Under the pieces are notes generated by a model that worked only from the letters and a program-made list of their open reading frames with translations, ran no database searches and was not told the DNA's origin. Both the position numbers and the translations under genes were made by a program. Below, in pieces: positions 24,517 to 33,528 of a stretch of DNA of 64,000 nt. Numbering within the stretch: the first letter of the stretch is position 1; every line of letters starts with the position of its first letter. Source of the DNA: Streptomyces sp. SAI-135 (lineage in GTDB: Bacteria > Actinomycetota > Actinomycetes > Streptomycetales > Streptomycetaceae); NCBI RefSeq assembly GCF_029893805.1, contig NZ_JARXYP010000002.1, forward strand, positions 8,432,001-8,496,000, read 5' to 3'.

Positions 24517-26595
24517 GTGGGACGCAGCAATCGCAGACGACCGACAGGCGCACGACGTGCGACCTTCGCCGCAGTGGCCCTGATGCTCGGGGGTGGTGGC
24601 CTGGTCGCGGCGAACGTGTACGCCTCCGCCACCGAGAGCGGCACGCCGCAGCAGACATCGTGGGGAGCCGTGACGATCGACTGCCCGGACGTCGGGGACA
24701 CGCTCACCAGCGTCCCGGACGAGTCACGGGCGGAGGTGGACAAGGAACTCGCCCTGCTCGACCAGCAGATAGCCGAGGCCTACCAGCAGTTGCAGGATCC
24801 GTCGGTGACGGACCGTGATTCCGCACAGAGCCGGATCGTCGACCCGCTCCAGGAGAACCGCGCCGACACGATCGAGCGCATCACCGCCGCCCTCGAACGC
24901 GCGGGAGGACAGCCCGACGGCCTCGGCGACATGGCCGGCTGCACCCTGCGCCAGACCGAGAACCAGAACGGCGACGGCCAGGACCAGGGAGACCAGCAGG
25001 GCGAAGGCCAGAACCAGGACGGCCAGCAGGGCGACGGCCAGGACCAGGGGGACCAGAACGGCGACGGCCAGGACCAGGGCGGTCAGCAGGGGAACGGCGG
25101 GCAGGCCGGCAACGGTCCCGTCGCCGCGGACTACGCCGACATCAACAGTGCCCCGCCCGCCGCACAGGCGCCGCCGGCTCAGGGCGACGCCTCCCGCGGC
25201 ACCTTCGTCACCAGCTGCGGTGTGAACGCGAACGGCCTGTTCAACTCGGACAACGTCATCGTGGCCCCGGGCGTCTCCAACGGCGCCCACCACTTCCACG
25301 ACTACATCGGCAACCAGTCCAACACCGCCTTCGCGAGCGACCAGGACCTGGCGAACGCCGAGACCAGCTGTGTCGACCAGGGCGACAAGTCCACGTACTA
25401 CTGGCCCGTGATCCGGCTCCAGAACGGCGCGCAGGAGCAGGACGCCGACAAGCCCGGTGGCGGCATCGAGGGCAACGCCGGTGAGATCGTCACCCCGAAG
25501 GAGGTGACGCTGACGTTCGTGGGCAACCCCCGCAGCAAGGTCACCGCGATGCCCCGTCTGCTGCGCATCATCACCGGTGACGCCAAGGCCTTCGTCAACG
25601 GCACCGCCAACGCCAACGCGTCCTGGAGCTGCACCGGGTTCGAGGACCGGCAGCTGAAGGACAAGTACCCGCTGTGCCCGCAGGGCAGTGACGTGGTGCG
25701 CACCTTCAAGTTCCAGAGCTGCTGGGACGGCCGTAACATCGACAGCGCCAACCACCGCACCCACGTGGCGTTCGCCCAGAACGACGGCACCTGCCCGAAC
25801 GGCTTCCAGGCCATTCCGCAGCTGGTCCAGCGGATCGTCTACGACGTCGACGCGCCGAGCCTGAACGACGGCGGCCGCACGACCCCGCTGTTCGCGGTCG
25901 ACTCCTTCCCGGAGCAGCTGCACAAGCCCGTCACCGATCACGGCGACTTCATCAACGTCTTCGACGAGAACCTGATGAACGAGATGGTCGGCTGCATCAA
26001 CGACGGCCGTGAGTGCGGCGCGGGCACGGGCCAGGACGACCCGGGCAACGGCGGCGACAACGGGAACGGCGACAACGGCGACAACGGGGACAACGGGAAC
26101 GGCGACAACGGGGACAACGGCGACGGTGGCGGCTCCGCCCCGGACCCCGGCGCCACCCAGAACCCGGGTGACGGCAACGGCGACGGCAACGGCGGCAACG
26201 GCGACGGCAACGGTTCCGAGGACACCCCCGGAACCGGCGACGAGCCGCAGCAGCAGCCGACCCGGACCGCCGAGGCCCCCGCGGGCGACGAGCAGACGAC
26301 CGCCCCGGCCGACAACGAGCCGAAGACCTACAGCTCACCCACCGCCCACAGCACGACCGCCCCTTCGCCCGGAACCGGCAATGATCAGGCGGCCCAGCCC
26401 GCTCCGCAGGACGGCACCAGCACGGAGGCCGCCGGTGCCGTCGCCCAGCCCCCGCTCGCCGCGCAGCCCGCGGCCCAGGGCGACCAGGGCAGTCTCGCCG
26501 AGACCGGCACCCAGATGTGGCCGGCCGCACTCGGCGCGGTCCTCCTGATCGCCGGGTTCGTTCTCCTGCGCCGCACCAGCCGCCGCTCCATGTGA
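24517..26595 (+). CDS. Secreted DUF1996 protein with LAETG sortase signal
   Basis: The 692-residue protein begins with an Arg-rich n-region and a hydrophobic stretch (FAAVALMLGGGGLVAANVYA), a signal peptide or anchor. It then has a coiled DQQIAEAYQQLQDP-like segment, a Gln/Asp/Gly repeat tract (about 145-195), a DUF1996 domain (about 220-500; the HHFHDYIGN and SCWDGRNIDSANHRTHVAF motifs are characteristic), a second Asn/Asp/Gly tract (about 510-580), a Thr/Pro/Ala-rich stalk and the wall-sorting signal LAETG plus TM helix and RRTSRR tail. LAxTG is the type used by Streptomyces class E sortases. DUF1996 proteins are secreted and of uncertain function. GTG 24517 is chosen for its GCAGGAG site at 7-nt spacing. 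Confidence 0.88.
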   Translation: MGRSNRRRPTGARRATFAAVALMLGGGGLVAANVYASATESGTPQQTSWGAVTIDCPDVGDTLTSVPDESRAEVDKELALLDQQIAEAYQQLQDPSVTDRDSAQSRIVDPLQENRADTIERITAALERAGGQPDGLGDMAGCTLRQTENQNGDGQDQGDQQGEGQNQDGQQGDGQDQGDQNGDGQDQGGQQGNGGQAGNGPVAADYADINSAPPAAQAPPAQGDASRGTFVTSCGVNANGLFNSDNVIVAPGVSNGAHHFHDYIGNQSNTAFASDQDLANAETSCVDQGDKSTYYWPVIRLQNGAQEQDADKPGGGIEGNAGEIVTPKEVTLTFVGNPRSKVTAMPRLLRIITGDAKAFVNGTANANASWSCTGFEDRQLKDKYPLCPQGSDVVRTFKFQSCWDGRNIDSANHRTHVAFAQNDGTCPNGFQAIPQLVQRIVYDVDAPSLNDGGRTTPLFAVDSFPEQLHKPVTDHGDFINVFDENLMNEMVGCINDGRECGAGTGQDDPGNGGDNGNGDNGDNGDNGNGDNGDNGDGGGSAPDPGATQNPGDGNGDGNGGNGDGNGSEDTPGTGDEPQQQPTRTAEAPAGDEQTTAPADNEPKTYSSPTAHSTTAPSPGTGNDQAAQPAPQDGTSTEAAGAVAQPPLAAQPAAQGDQGSLAETGTQMWPAALGAVLLIAGFVLLRRTSRRSM

Positions 26596-26620
26596 CGGGG
26601 ACCGGCGCGAACACCTAGCG

Positions 26621-26663
26621 AAGTGGCTGTCCGCCGTGTGATTCCAGCGGCGGGCAGCCACTT
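26621..26663 (+). terminator. Terminator after the LAETG protein gene
   Basis: A 16-bp stem (26621-26636 with 26648-26663, one G-U pair) with an 11-nt loop, followed by CTTCCATTC. It begins 25 bp after the stop. Confidence 0.85.
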
Positions 26664-26672
26664 CTTCCATTC

Positions 26673-26705
26673 GGGCAGAAGGGCAGAGGGCAGAAGGGCA
26701 GAAGG
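26673..26705. repeat. Short tandem repeat of GGGCAGAA-type units
   Basis: Four near-identical units (GGGCAGAA, GGGCAGA, GGGCAGAA, GGGCAGAA) lie directly after the terminator, about 160 bp upstream of the serine hydrolase gene. Their role is unknown; slippage origin is likely. Confidence 0.7.
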
Positions 26706-26866
26706 CGCCGGCGCCGGATGCGTCGAGCGCCTGACGCGGCCCACATGGCAGCTCGAAATCGACGTGGTTATGGTGGGTGTGGGAAACCGAATTCGGACCG
26801 TACCTCCGGCGGGGTGAATTCACGGCACGAGTCCGTGGCTCTGCGTCCCCACTTCCGGGAGCCCCC

Positions 26867-28027
26867 ATGTCTCTACGTCGATCCCGTCTGCGAGCGGCCA
26901 CCGTCCTGGCGGCCTGCATCACCGCGCTGGCCCCGGCGACGGCTGGTGCCACCGAATCGCCGGGTGACCAGTCGCTCCAGCGTCAGCTCGACGCCTTCGT
27001 GAACCGCACGGGCGGGCCGCCCGGGGCCGTCGCCGTCCTGCGGACCGAGAACGGCACGCGGGTCGTGCGCGCCGGGGTCGCCGACGTCGGCACGGACCGC
27101 CGGCCCGGCCCCGACGACCACATGCGCATCGCCAGTACGGCCAAGGCGTTCAGCGGGGCGGTGGCCCTCACCCTGGTCGACCGCCGTGCTCTGCGCCTGG
27201 ACGACACCCTGGGCGAGCGGCTGCCCCAACTCCCCGACGCCTGGGCGTCAGTGACGCTCGGTCAACTCCTCGGCCACACCAGCGGTCTGCCGGACTACTC
27301 CAAGAGCGACGGGTTCGTGGACGAGCTGCGGGCCGACCCCCTGCACCACTTCGACTCCCGGCACCTGCTCGACTACATCGCCGACGACCCCCTGCTCTTC
27401 AAGCCGGGCACGCAGTACCGCTACTCGAACTCGGACAACATCGCCGTGGCGCTCATGGCGGAGGCGGTGACGCACAAGCCGTACGAGGAACTGCTGCGCG
27501 ACCTCGTGTACGCGCCGCTGGGGCTGGAGTCCACCAGCCTTCCGCAGGGCAACCGGATGCCGGAGCCCTACCTGCACGGCTACGACGTCAGCCAACCCGC
27601 CACCCCGCAGGACGTCAGCGAGGTCATCGGCATGTCGGGCGTCTGGGCCTCCGGAGGCATCGTCTCCACCCCGGCCGACATGACCCGCTTCATCCGGGGC
27701 TACGCGGCCGGACGGCTGTACGGCCGGACGGCCGTCGAGCAGCAGCGGCAGTGGGTCGAGGGCGCGTCCGAACCGGCCGGACCGGGCCGCAACTCGGCGG
27801 GCCTGGCCGTCTTCCGGTACGAGACGCGATGCGGTGTCGTCCTGGGGCACACCGGTAACACGCTCGGATATACGCAGTTGATCGCGGCCACCCCCGACGG
27901 TCGCCGTTCTCTGACCTTCTCGGTGACCGCCCAGATCACGCAATCCTCGGACGCGCAGGGGCTGCAGAGAATGCGGGCACTTCAGGAGAACTTCGTCTGC
28001 GCGTTGTTGCGCGACAGGAATCGATAA
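26867..28027 (+). CDS. Secreted class C beta-lactamase-fold serine hydrolase (D-Ala-D-Ala carboxypeptidase-like)
   Basis: The 386-residue protein has a Sec signal peptide (ATVLAACITALAPATAGATES) and the penicillin-binding catalytic motifs: MRIASTAKAFSGAVAL (SxxK; nucleophile Ser), YRYSNSDNIAVAL (YxN) and LGHTGNTLGY (HTG, third motif). It resembles secreted Streptomyces D-alanyl-D-alanine carboxypeptidases such as the R61 type, acting outside the cell on peptidoglycan peptides or related esters/amides. ATG 26867 gives a proper signal peptide and is preceded by CGGGAG; an in-frame start at 26777 would add 30 unrelated residues. It converges with the GNAT gene 23 bp later, with no clear hairpin between. 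Confidence 0.88.
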   Translation: MSLRRSRLRAATVLAACITALAPATAGATESPGDQSLQRQLDAFVNRTGGPPGAVAVLRTENGTRVVRAGVADVGTDRRPGPDDHMRIASTAKAFSGAVALTLVDRRALRLDDTLGERLPQLPDAWASVTLGQLLGHTSGLPDYSKSDGFVDELRADPLHHFDSRHLLDYIADDPLLFKPGTQYRYSNSDNIAVALMAEAVTHKPYEELLRDLVYAPLGLESTSLPQGNRMPEPYLHGYDVSQPATPQDVSEVIGMSGVWASGGIVSTPADMTRFIRGYAAGRLYGRTAVEQQRQWVEGASEPAGPGRNSAGLAVFRYETRCGVVLGHTGNTLGYTQLIAATPDGRRSLTFSVTAQITQSSDAQGLQRMRALQENFVCALLRDRNR

Positions 28028-28050
28028 GGTTTTCCCGCGGCGTTCACTTT

Positions 28051-28977
28051 TCAGTCCAGCACGATTTCCCAGGTGTCGACGGCGTAATGGACCGACATTC
28101 CGTTCCGTGCGTACAACGCGGGGGCTCCGGTGGCGTTCTCGGTGTCCACGCCCAGTCCCACGGTGTCCCGCCCGCGGGCCGCGAACGCCGCGAAGGCCTG
28201 CCGCAGCAGCAGTCCGCCGAGGCTGCGGCCGCGGGCCTCGCGGACGACGCCGAGGCTGCGGATCCAGCCCATGGCCTCGCGGTCGTCGCGGGCGATGAGG
28301 AAACCGACGTCCCCGAGGTCCTCGGTGGAGACCAGCCACACCAGCGACCAGTCGAGCCGGTCCGCGTGGATGTCGGCCAGCCACTGTGCGTACGAGCGCG
28401 GCTGGAAGTCGAAGTGTTCGGCGAAGGCGCTCTGGTAGAGGGCGTACACCTGCTTCTGGTCCGCCTCGTCGGCGCAGGCCCGCACCCGCACGCCCGCGGG
28501 GAGCTCGGGCGGCAGGTCCTCATCGGCCCGCAGCGCCCGCTCCAGCACGTGATAACGGCGTACGGCCGACCATCCGCGGGCCCGTATCAGTGCGAGGTCG
28601 GTCGTGGGCGCCGAGTTGAGGTGCAGGTGGAGCACGGCCTTCGAGGCGCCGTTCGCCCGGGCCTTCTCCAGTGCCCGGGTCTCGACCGCCTCCAGGAGGA
28701 GCTCGCCGGCCTGCTGGTGGTCGGGAAGGACGTAGTGGTCGGCGTCGACGCGCTCGCCCTTCGAGTCGTCCCAGACCAGGGCGTAGGCCACCAGGCGTGG
28801 TCCGTCGAAGGCCAGCCAGGAGTCACGGTCGAGGTCGACTTCGGGGTGGGCCAGGTCGGACTCCACCGTGTGCAGGTCGGTCTCGGGCCGCCCGATCTCG
28901 ATCCGGTCGATCTCGTTGAGCAGGTCGGTGACGGCTGACGCGTCGGTGGGCGCGGCAGCGCGCAGGAGATAGGGCAT
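28051..28977 (-). CDS. Tandem-domain GNAT N-acetyltransferase
   Basis: The 308-residue protein contains two GNAT halves, as in mycothiol acetyltransferase-type proteins. The second is complete (about 160-305), with the acetyl-CoA pyrophosphate-binding pattern VVREARGRSLGGLLLRQAF and LGVDTENATGAPALYARNGM. The first (about 1-145) is degenerate. The acceptor substrate cannot be inferred; the ATG at 28977 has no obvious strong ribosome-binding site. It is convergent with the serine hydrolase and divergent from the conservon. Confidence 0.8.
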   Translation of the reverse strand: MPYLLRAAAPTDASAVTDLLNEIDRIEIGRPETDLHTVESDLAHPEVDLDRDSWLAFDGPRLVAYALVWDDSKGERVDADHYVLPDHQQAGELLLEAVETRALEKARANGASKAVLHLHLNSAPTTDLALIRARGWSAVRRYHVLERALRADEDLPPELPAGVRVRACADEADQKQVYALYQSAFAEHFDFQPRSYAQWLADIHADRLDWSLVWLVSTEDLGDVGFLIARDDREAMGWIRSLGVVREARGRSLGGLLLRQAFAAFAARGRDTVGLGVDTENATGAPALYARNGMSVHYAVDTWEIVLD

Positions 28978-29411
28978 GGGGCAAGGGTCGGGGGCGGGCG
29001 CGCCGGCCGCAAACGAGTTTTCCGTGAGCGGGGCGGGGCGTTCTCACGACCTTGGTAGGCTGCGGCAGTTGATCATGGAAGAGGGGTCCGACCAGGGGAT
29101 CCGTGCGGCCGCCCGGGCGGCGGCCACCGCCCTGGGCCGACAGCCGATGAGGCGTTTGCGGGATCTTTGTGGAGGGTCGTCAAGTGTGGCGCGCGGTACG
29201 CCTGTTGACACTGTGATGGCTGATAAGATCATTACACTTTTCAGTAGGCTGATGACGCGTCATACGCGCGTACGGGGGACAGCCAAATCGGCCCCATCGT
29301 GAAGGAGTGACGGTTGGTCCGCCGGTAGGGCCCGCGCCGCACGGCGGCGGGCATTTCCGGGGTCCCATGCACGGTCAGTCTCCCGACGCGAGGCGACTTG
29401 AAGAGAGTCTC
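28978..29411. other. 434-bp intergenic region upstream of the conservon
   Basis: No gene is supported here; a 108-codon open frame across 28976-29302 has no recognisable sequence or ribosome-binding site. A TTGACA hexamer at 29205-29210 followed by AT-rich sequence (GATAAGATCATTACACTTTTC) is the best promoter candidate for the conservon, though no well-spaced -10 is seen. Its AT content is far above that of the surrounding DNA, as expected for a regulatory region. Confidence 0.4.
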
Positions 29412-30599
29412 ATGACGTCATTGTTCGAAGATCCACTCCTGTGGATCCTGCTCGTGGTACTCATCGCTGCGATATTCGCAGTGATGCGCGCACGGAGAAC
29501 CAACATCCAGCTCCGCGCGAACAACAACAAACTGCACGGCGACATGGCGAGCGTGCGAGGTCAGCTCGCCGAGCTCCAGACGACCTACTCGTCGGTGAGC
29601 GCACGGCACACCGCGGACCTGGAAGAGGTGCGCAAGGACGCCGAGTCGGCGACCAAGGCGACCCTGAAGTCGGCCGTCGGCACCCTGGCGACCCTCGCCG
29701 AGGAGCAGCTGGCCCTGCTCGACGGACTCCAGCAGAAGTACGGCGACGACAACGCGGTCCTCGCCGACCTGATGCTCGTCGACCACACCGGCAGCCAGTT
29801 CAGCCGCCGTACCAAGGGCATCTCGGTGCTCTGCGGCGGCTGGCTCGGCCGGCGTGACCGGGACGCCTCGGTGTACGACGTCGCCCGCAGCGCCCAGGGT
29901 CGGATCCGCGACTTCGAGCGGGTCAAGGTCCACTCGCAGGCCAATGTCGCGATCACCAGCCGGGCGGTCGAACCGGTCGCCATGGTCCTGGCCGAACTGC
30001 TGGACAACGCCACCAAGTACAGCGCCCCCGGCACCCCCGTCGAGATCAACATCCAGGCCGTCCCCACCGGGATCTGCCTGATCGTCGACGACGCCGGTCT
30101 CGGCATGGACCAGGAGACCAAGGCACGGGCCGCGTCCCTGCTGACCTCCGGCGGAGCCGTGGACATCACGAGCCTGGGCGACCCGCCCAAGTTCGGCTTC
30201 GCGCTCTCCGGGAAGCTCGCCGCCCACTACGGCTTCCACGTGTCCGTCGACGCGGTCTCCCCCTACGGCGGTGTGCGGGCCGTGATCCGGGTGCCCGAGA
30301 ACCTCCTGACGGCGGACGTGCCCGCACCGGCCCCCGTCGAACTCGACGAGCACGCGAGCGAGCCCGTCGCGGCCAAGCCGACCCCGGTCACCTCCCTCGT
30401 CGTCGGGCAGACCGCCGGAGGCCTGCCCAAGCGCCGTCGCCGCCGCAACGGCACCGTCTCCGTGGTCGCCACCCCCAGCACGGAGGTGCCCGACCTGGAC
30501 GCGGCCGGCGAGGAGACCGCCTCACGGCTCAAGGCATTCGCTCGCGGAACCCTGCTCGGGCGGGACTCAGACAACACGGAAGGACCTCAGAACCAGTGA
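29412..30599 (+). CDS. cvnA: Conservon CvnA: membrane-associated sensor kinase-like ATPase
   Basis: The 395-residue protein starts with one TM helix (PLLWILLVVLIAAIFAVM), followed by a coiled segment (about 30-110), a helical dimerisation-like region and a HATPase_c domain (N box VLAELLDNATKYSAPGTPV, G box VDDAGLGMDQET, then GFALSGKLAAHYGFHVSV). There is no canonical phospho-acceptor His box. It is the sensor-like component of Streptomyces conservons, which control development and secondary metabolism through a G-protein-like switch. The C-terminal tail is disordered and Lys/Arg-rich. ATG 29412 is placed by GAAGAGAG and the TM start. With the next four genes it matches the rarABCDE (Cvn9) layout; which Cvn number applies was not tested. 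Confidence 0.9.
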   Translation: MTSLFEDPLLWILLVVLIAAIFAVMRARRTNIQLRANNNKLHGDMASVRGQLAELQTTYSSVSARHTADLEEVRKDAESATKATLKSAVGTLATLAEEQLALLDGLQQKYGDDNAVLADLMLVDHTGSQFSRRTKGISVLCGGWLGRRDRDASVYDVARSAQGRIRDFERVKVHSQANVAITSRAVEPVAMVLAELLDNATKYSAPGTPVEINIQAVPTGICLIVDDAGLGMDQETKARAASLLTSGGAVDITSLGDPPKFGFALSGKLAAHYGFHVSVDAVSPYGGVRAVIRVPENLLTADVPAPAPVELDEHASEPVAAKPTPVTSLVVGQTAGGLPKRRRRRNGTVSVVATPSTEVPDLDAAGEETASRLKAFARGTLLGRDSDNTEGPQNQ

Positions 30600-30997
30600 A
30601 TCCCGACCTGTCGTGGGTGTTGAACGACGTGCTCGAGGTACGCGGAGCCCGCCACGCCATCCTCGTCTCGGCGGACGGCCTGCTGATGCAGCGCTCCGAC
30701 GGCATCGTCCGTGACGACGCGGAACGGAACGCCGCCGCGATGAGCTCCCTGCAGTCCCTGTGCCGCAGCGTCGCCCCCTTCGTGGGCGGTGGCAAGGGCC
30801 TGTGGAAGCAGACACTGATCGAGTTCGACGGCGGATGGATCTTCCTCATCGCCGGGGGCAGCGGCTCCTACCTCGCCGTGTCGACCGCCCTGGACGTGGA
30901 CATGGAGGCCATGTCGATCCGGATGCAGAAGACGGTGGGCGCGCTGACCAAGGCGATGAGCGCCACGCCGCGCCAGCACACCGGCGCAGACGCATGA
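30596..30997 (+). CDS. cvnB: Conservon CvnB: roadblock/LC7-domain protein
   Basis: The 133-residue protein is a single roadblock/LC7 domain (LSWVLNDVLEVRGARHAILVSADGLLM and GWIFLIAGGSGSYLAVST). In conservons such proteins are thought to act on the CvnD GTPase, as roadblock proteins do for MglA-type GTPases. Its GTG overlaps the cvnA stop as GTGA, and its stop overlaps cvnC as ATGA. Confidence 0.92.
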   Translation: MNPDLSWVLNDVLEVRGARHAILVSADGLLMQRSDGIVRDDAERNAAAMSSLQSLCRSVAPFVGGGKGLWKQTLIEFDGGWIFLIAGGSGSYLAVSTALDVDMEAMSIRMQKTVGALTKAMSATPRQHTGADA

Positions 30998-31371
30998 CCT
31001 GGCCAGGCGAGGACGCTCCGGTAACCAGCGACTTCGTCCGCTCCTACGTCATCACGGGCGGCCGTCGTCTCCCCTCCGACGACGACCTGGCCCTGCACAC
31101 GCTGGTGTGCCTGGCCCCCGACCGGACCCTGCCGCTCGGGGCCGGTCCCGAGGTCCGGGCGATCTGGGAGCTCTGTTCGGGCGGCTATCTGTCGGTCGCC
31201 GAGGTCGCCGGGCATCTGGGACTGCCCGTCGGCGTGGCCCGACTGCTGCTGTCCGATTTATTCGAGCAGGGGCACCTCCTGCGCCGCGCTGAACCGGCCC
31301 CCGCCCAGCACGTTCCCCGAGCGATACTCGAGAAGGTTCTGCATGGACTCGAAACCCTCAACATCGGCTGA
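30994..31371 (+). CDS. cvnC: Conservon CvnC: DUF742 protein
   Basis: The 125-residue protein has the DUF742 pattern: SDFVRSYVITGGR near the start, then ALHTLVCLAP, and a winged-helix-like C-terminal part (YLSVAEVAGHLGLPVGVARLLLSDLFEQGHL). DUF742 proteins are the third conserved conservon component. It is coupled to cvnB by ATGA and overlaps cvnD by 29 nt, the tightest overlap in the operon. Confidence 0.92.
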   Translation: MTWPGEDAPVTSDFVRSYVITGGRRLPSDDDLALHTLVCLAPDRTLPLGAGPEVRAIWELCSGGYLSVAEVAGHLGLPVGVARLLLSDLFEQGHLLRRAEPAPAQHVPRAILEKVLHGLETLNIG

Positions 31372-31951
31372 CCCCGGGGCGAACGGCTCCATATACGTCT
31401 CCTCCGAGGTGACCACCGCCGCGAAGATCCTGGTCGTCGGACACTTCGCCGTGGGCAAGACGACCTTCATCGGGTCCCTGTCGGAGATCACTCCTCTGCG
31501 CACCGAGGAGAAGATGACCCAGGCGTCCATGCACGTCGACGACCTGCGCGGGGCACCGGAGAAGGCGACCACCACCGTGGCGCTGGACTTCGGCCGGCTG
31601 ACCCTCAGCGACGAGCTGGTGCTGTACCTGTTCGGCACCCCCGGACAGCAGCGCTTCATGCAGCTGTGGGAGGACATGGCCCGCGGCGCGCTCGGCGCCC
31701 TGCTCCTGGTCGACCCCTCCCGGCTGGAGGAGACGTTCCCGGTCATCGACCTGATCGACGAGTACGGCCTCGAGTACGCGATCGCCGTCAACACCTTCTC
31801 GCAGACCAGCCACTTCGAGGAGGAGGAGATCCGCGAAGCCCTCGACCTGCTCCCGGACACCCCGGTCATCTACTGCGACGCCCGCGACCAGCGCTCCTCC
31901 GCCCGCGCCCTGATCGCCCTGGTGCGCCACCTGCTCGACCGCGCCGCCTGA
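31343..31951 (+). CDS. cvnD: Conservon CvnD: small Ras-like GTPase
   Basis: The 202-residue protein has a P-loop (VVGHFAVGKTTFIG), a switch II region (LFGTPGQQRFMQLWEDM) and AVNTFS where classical GTPases carry NKxD. The altered G4 motif is usual in CvnD/MglA-like proteins but implies non-standard guanine recognition. It is the molecular switch of the conservon, cycling under control of CvnA-C. It starts inside cvnC and is followed after 52 bp by the P450 gene. Confidence 0.92.
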   Translation: MDSKPSTSADPGANGSIYVSSEVTTAAKILVVGHFAVGKTTFIGSLSEITPLRTEEKMTQASMHVDDLRGAPEKATTTVALDFGRLTLSDELVLYLFGTPGQQRFMQLWEDMARGALGALLLVDPSRLEETFPVIDLIDEYGLEYAIAVNTFSQTSHFEEEEIREALDLLPDTPVIYCDARDQRSSARALIALVRHLLDRAA

Positions 31952-32003
31952 ACCACCACCCCCCGCCCGGACCGCACGGTCCGGGCCACCAAAGGACACA
32001 GAC

Positions 32004-33356
32004 ATGGACGTTCACGACACGGCCGCCACCGGTGCGGCCAGATGCCCCATGTACGACGGCTCCTTCGCCGCCGACCCGCAGAAGGTCTACGACTACCTCC
32101 GGGCGCACGGCCCCGCCGGACCGGTCGAACTGGCCCCCGGCGTCGACGCCACCCTGGTCGTCGACCACGAGACCGCCCTGCGCGTGCTCCAGAACCCCAA
32201 CCTGTTCGCGCGCGACGGCCGCCGCTGGACCGCCCTCAACGACGGCCGGGTGCCCCTCGACAGCCCCGTCCTGCCGATGATGGCCTACCGGCCCAACTGC
32301 CTGTTCACCGACGGCGCCCAGCACCTCAGGCTGCGCAAGGCGGTCACCGAGAGCCTCGACCGCCTCAACGTCACCCGCATCCGCCGCGACGTCGAGCCGA
32401 TCGCCGCCTACCTCATCGACCAGTTCAGCGAGCGGGGCCGGGCGGACCTGATCAACGACTACGCCAAGCTGCTGCCGCTGCTGATGATCAACAAGCTGTT
32501 CGGCTGCCCCGCGGCCATCGGCGACCGGGTCACCAGCGCCATGGCCGACATGTTCGACGGCAAGGACGCGCTCAAGGCCAGCGACGAACTCACCGCCTGC
32601 TTCATGGAGCTGGTCTCCCTCAAGCGCCGCGAACCCGGCGACGACATCACCTCCTGGCTCGTACAGCACCCCGCCGGCCTCAGCGACGAGGAGCTCAAGG
32701 ACCAGCTGGTGATGCTGATCGGGGCCGGCGTGGAGCCCGAGCGCAACCTCATCGCCAACGCCCTGCTCCTGCTCCTGGACCGGGACGGTGGGGACGGCCC
32801 GAGCATGCAGATCGAGGACGCCCTCGACCACGTCCTGCTCAACAACCCGCCCATCGCCAACTACGCGACACACTTCCCGCTCCAGGACGTCGACCTCGGC
32901 GGAGTGGTGGTTCAGGCGAACTCCCCCCTGGTCATCAGCTTCGCCGGGGCCAACAGCGACCCCGCGCTCGCCTCCTCGGGCCAGGCCCACAGCCGCGGCG
33001 CCCACCTGGCCTGGGGTGCGGGACCGCACGCCTGCCCGGCCAAGAGCCCCGCCCAGGTCATCGCGGTCACGGCCATCGAGCTGATCCTCAACGCGCTGCC
33101 CGACCTGGTCCTGAGCGTCCCGGCCCAGGAACTGCAGTGGCGTCCCGGCCCGTTCCACCGCGCCCTGGCCACCCTTCCCGTGCAGTTCAGCCCCACCCCG
33201 GCCACCCGGATGGCCTCGGCGTACGGCGTGCCCACCGCGCCCCGCCCGACCGTCGTCCAGCAGCCCCAGCAGGCGGCGCGCGTCCCCGCGCCCGCAGCGC
33301 AGAAGCCGGCCAAGAAGGGCTTCTGGAGCAGCTTCCTCGAGATCTTCCGTGTGTGA
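32004..33356 (+). CDS. cvnE: Conservon CvnE: cytochrome P450 (CYP157-like, no ExxR motif)
   Basis: The 450-residue P450 keeps the heme-binding cysteine loop (AHLAWGAGPHACPAKSPA, Cys344). Two hallmark motifs are altered. The K-helix ExxR is replaced (ALDHVLLNNPP, HxxL in its place), and the I-helix AGxDT is AGVEPERN, lacking the Thr that helps O2 activation. Loss of ExxR is the known feature of the CYP157 family linked to conservons. A flexible C-terminal tail (Pro/Gln-rich, then KPAKKGFWSSFLEIF) may bind membrane or a partner. Whether it is catalytic or acts as a heme sensor is unknown. In rar-type conservons the P450 is the fifth gene, as here. Confidence 0.9.
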   Translation: MDVHDTAATGAARCPMYDGSFAADPQKVYDYLRAHGPAGPVELAPGVDATLVVDHETALRVLQNPNLFARDGRRWTALNDGRVPLDSPVLPMMAYRPNCLFTDGAQHLRLRKAVTESLDRLNVTRIRRDVEPIAAYLIDQFSERGRADLINDYAKLLPLLMINKLFGCPAAIGDRVTSAMADMFDGKDALKASDELTACFMELVSLKRREPGDDITSWLVQHPAGLSDEELKDQLVMLIGAGVEPERNLIANALLLLLDRDGGDGPSMQIEDALDHVLLNNPPIANYATHFPLQDVDLGGVVVQANSPLVISFAGANSDPALASSGQAHSRGAHLAWGAGPHACPAKSPAQVIAVTAIELILNALPDLVLSVPAQELQWRPGPFHRALATLPVQFSPTPATRMASAYGVPTAPRPTVVQQPQQAARVPAPAAQKPAKKGFWSSFLEIFRV

Positions 33357-33376
33357 CGGCTTAGCACCGCCCGACC

Positions 33377-33424
33377 GGTGCCGGAGAGGGGACTCACGAC
33401 CGCACAAGTCTCCTCTCCGGCACC
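33377..33424 (+). terminator. Long terminator hairpin of the conservon operon
   Basis: An 18-bp stem (33377-33394 with 33407-33424) contains one G-U pair and has a 12-nt loop. It begins 21 bp after the P450 stop and separates the conservon from the TPR gene. Confidence 0.9.
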
Positions 33425-33528
33425 TGCGTTCGTTCGGGGGACGTAACGCCTCCCACGCGCCCGAAAGGCCCTCCTTCGGGGCAGAATCGACTCCCCGACA
33501 GCACAGCGCGCAGTGCGAGGAGCGGCTC

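Noticed and set aside
28976..29302. 108-codon open frame upstream of the conservon
   Set aside because: There is no ribosome-binding site or family likeness, and it overlaps the likely promoter TTGACA and an AT-rich tract.
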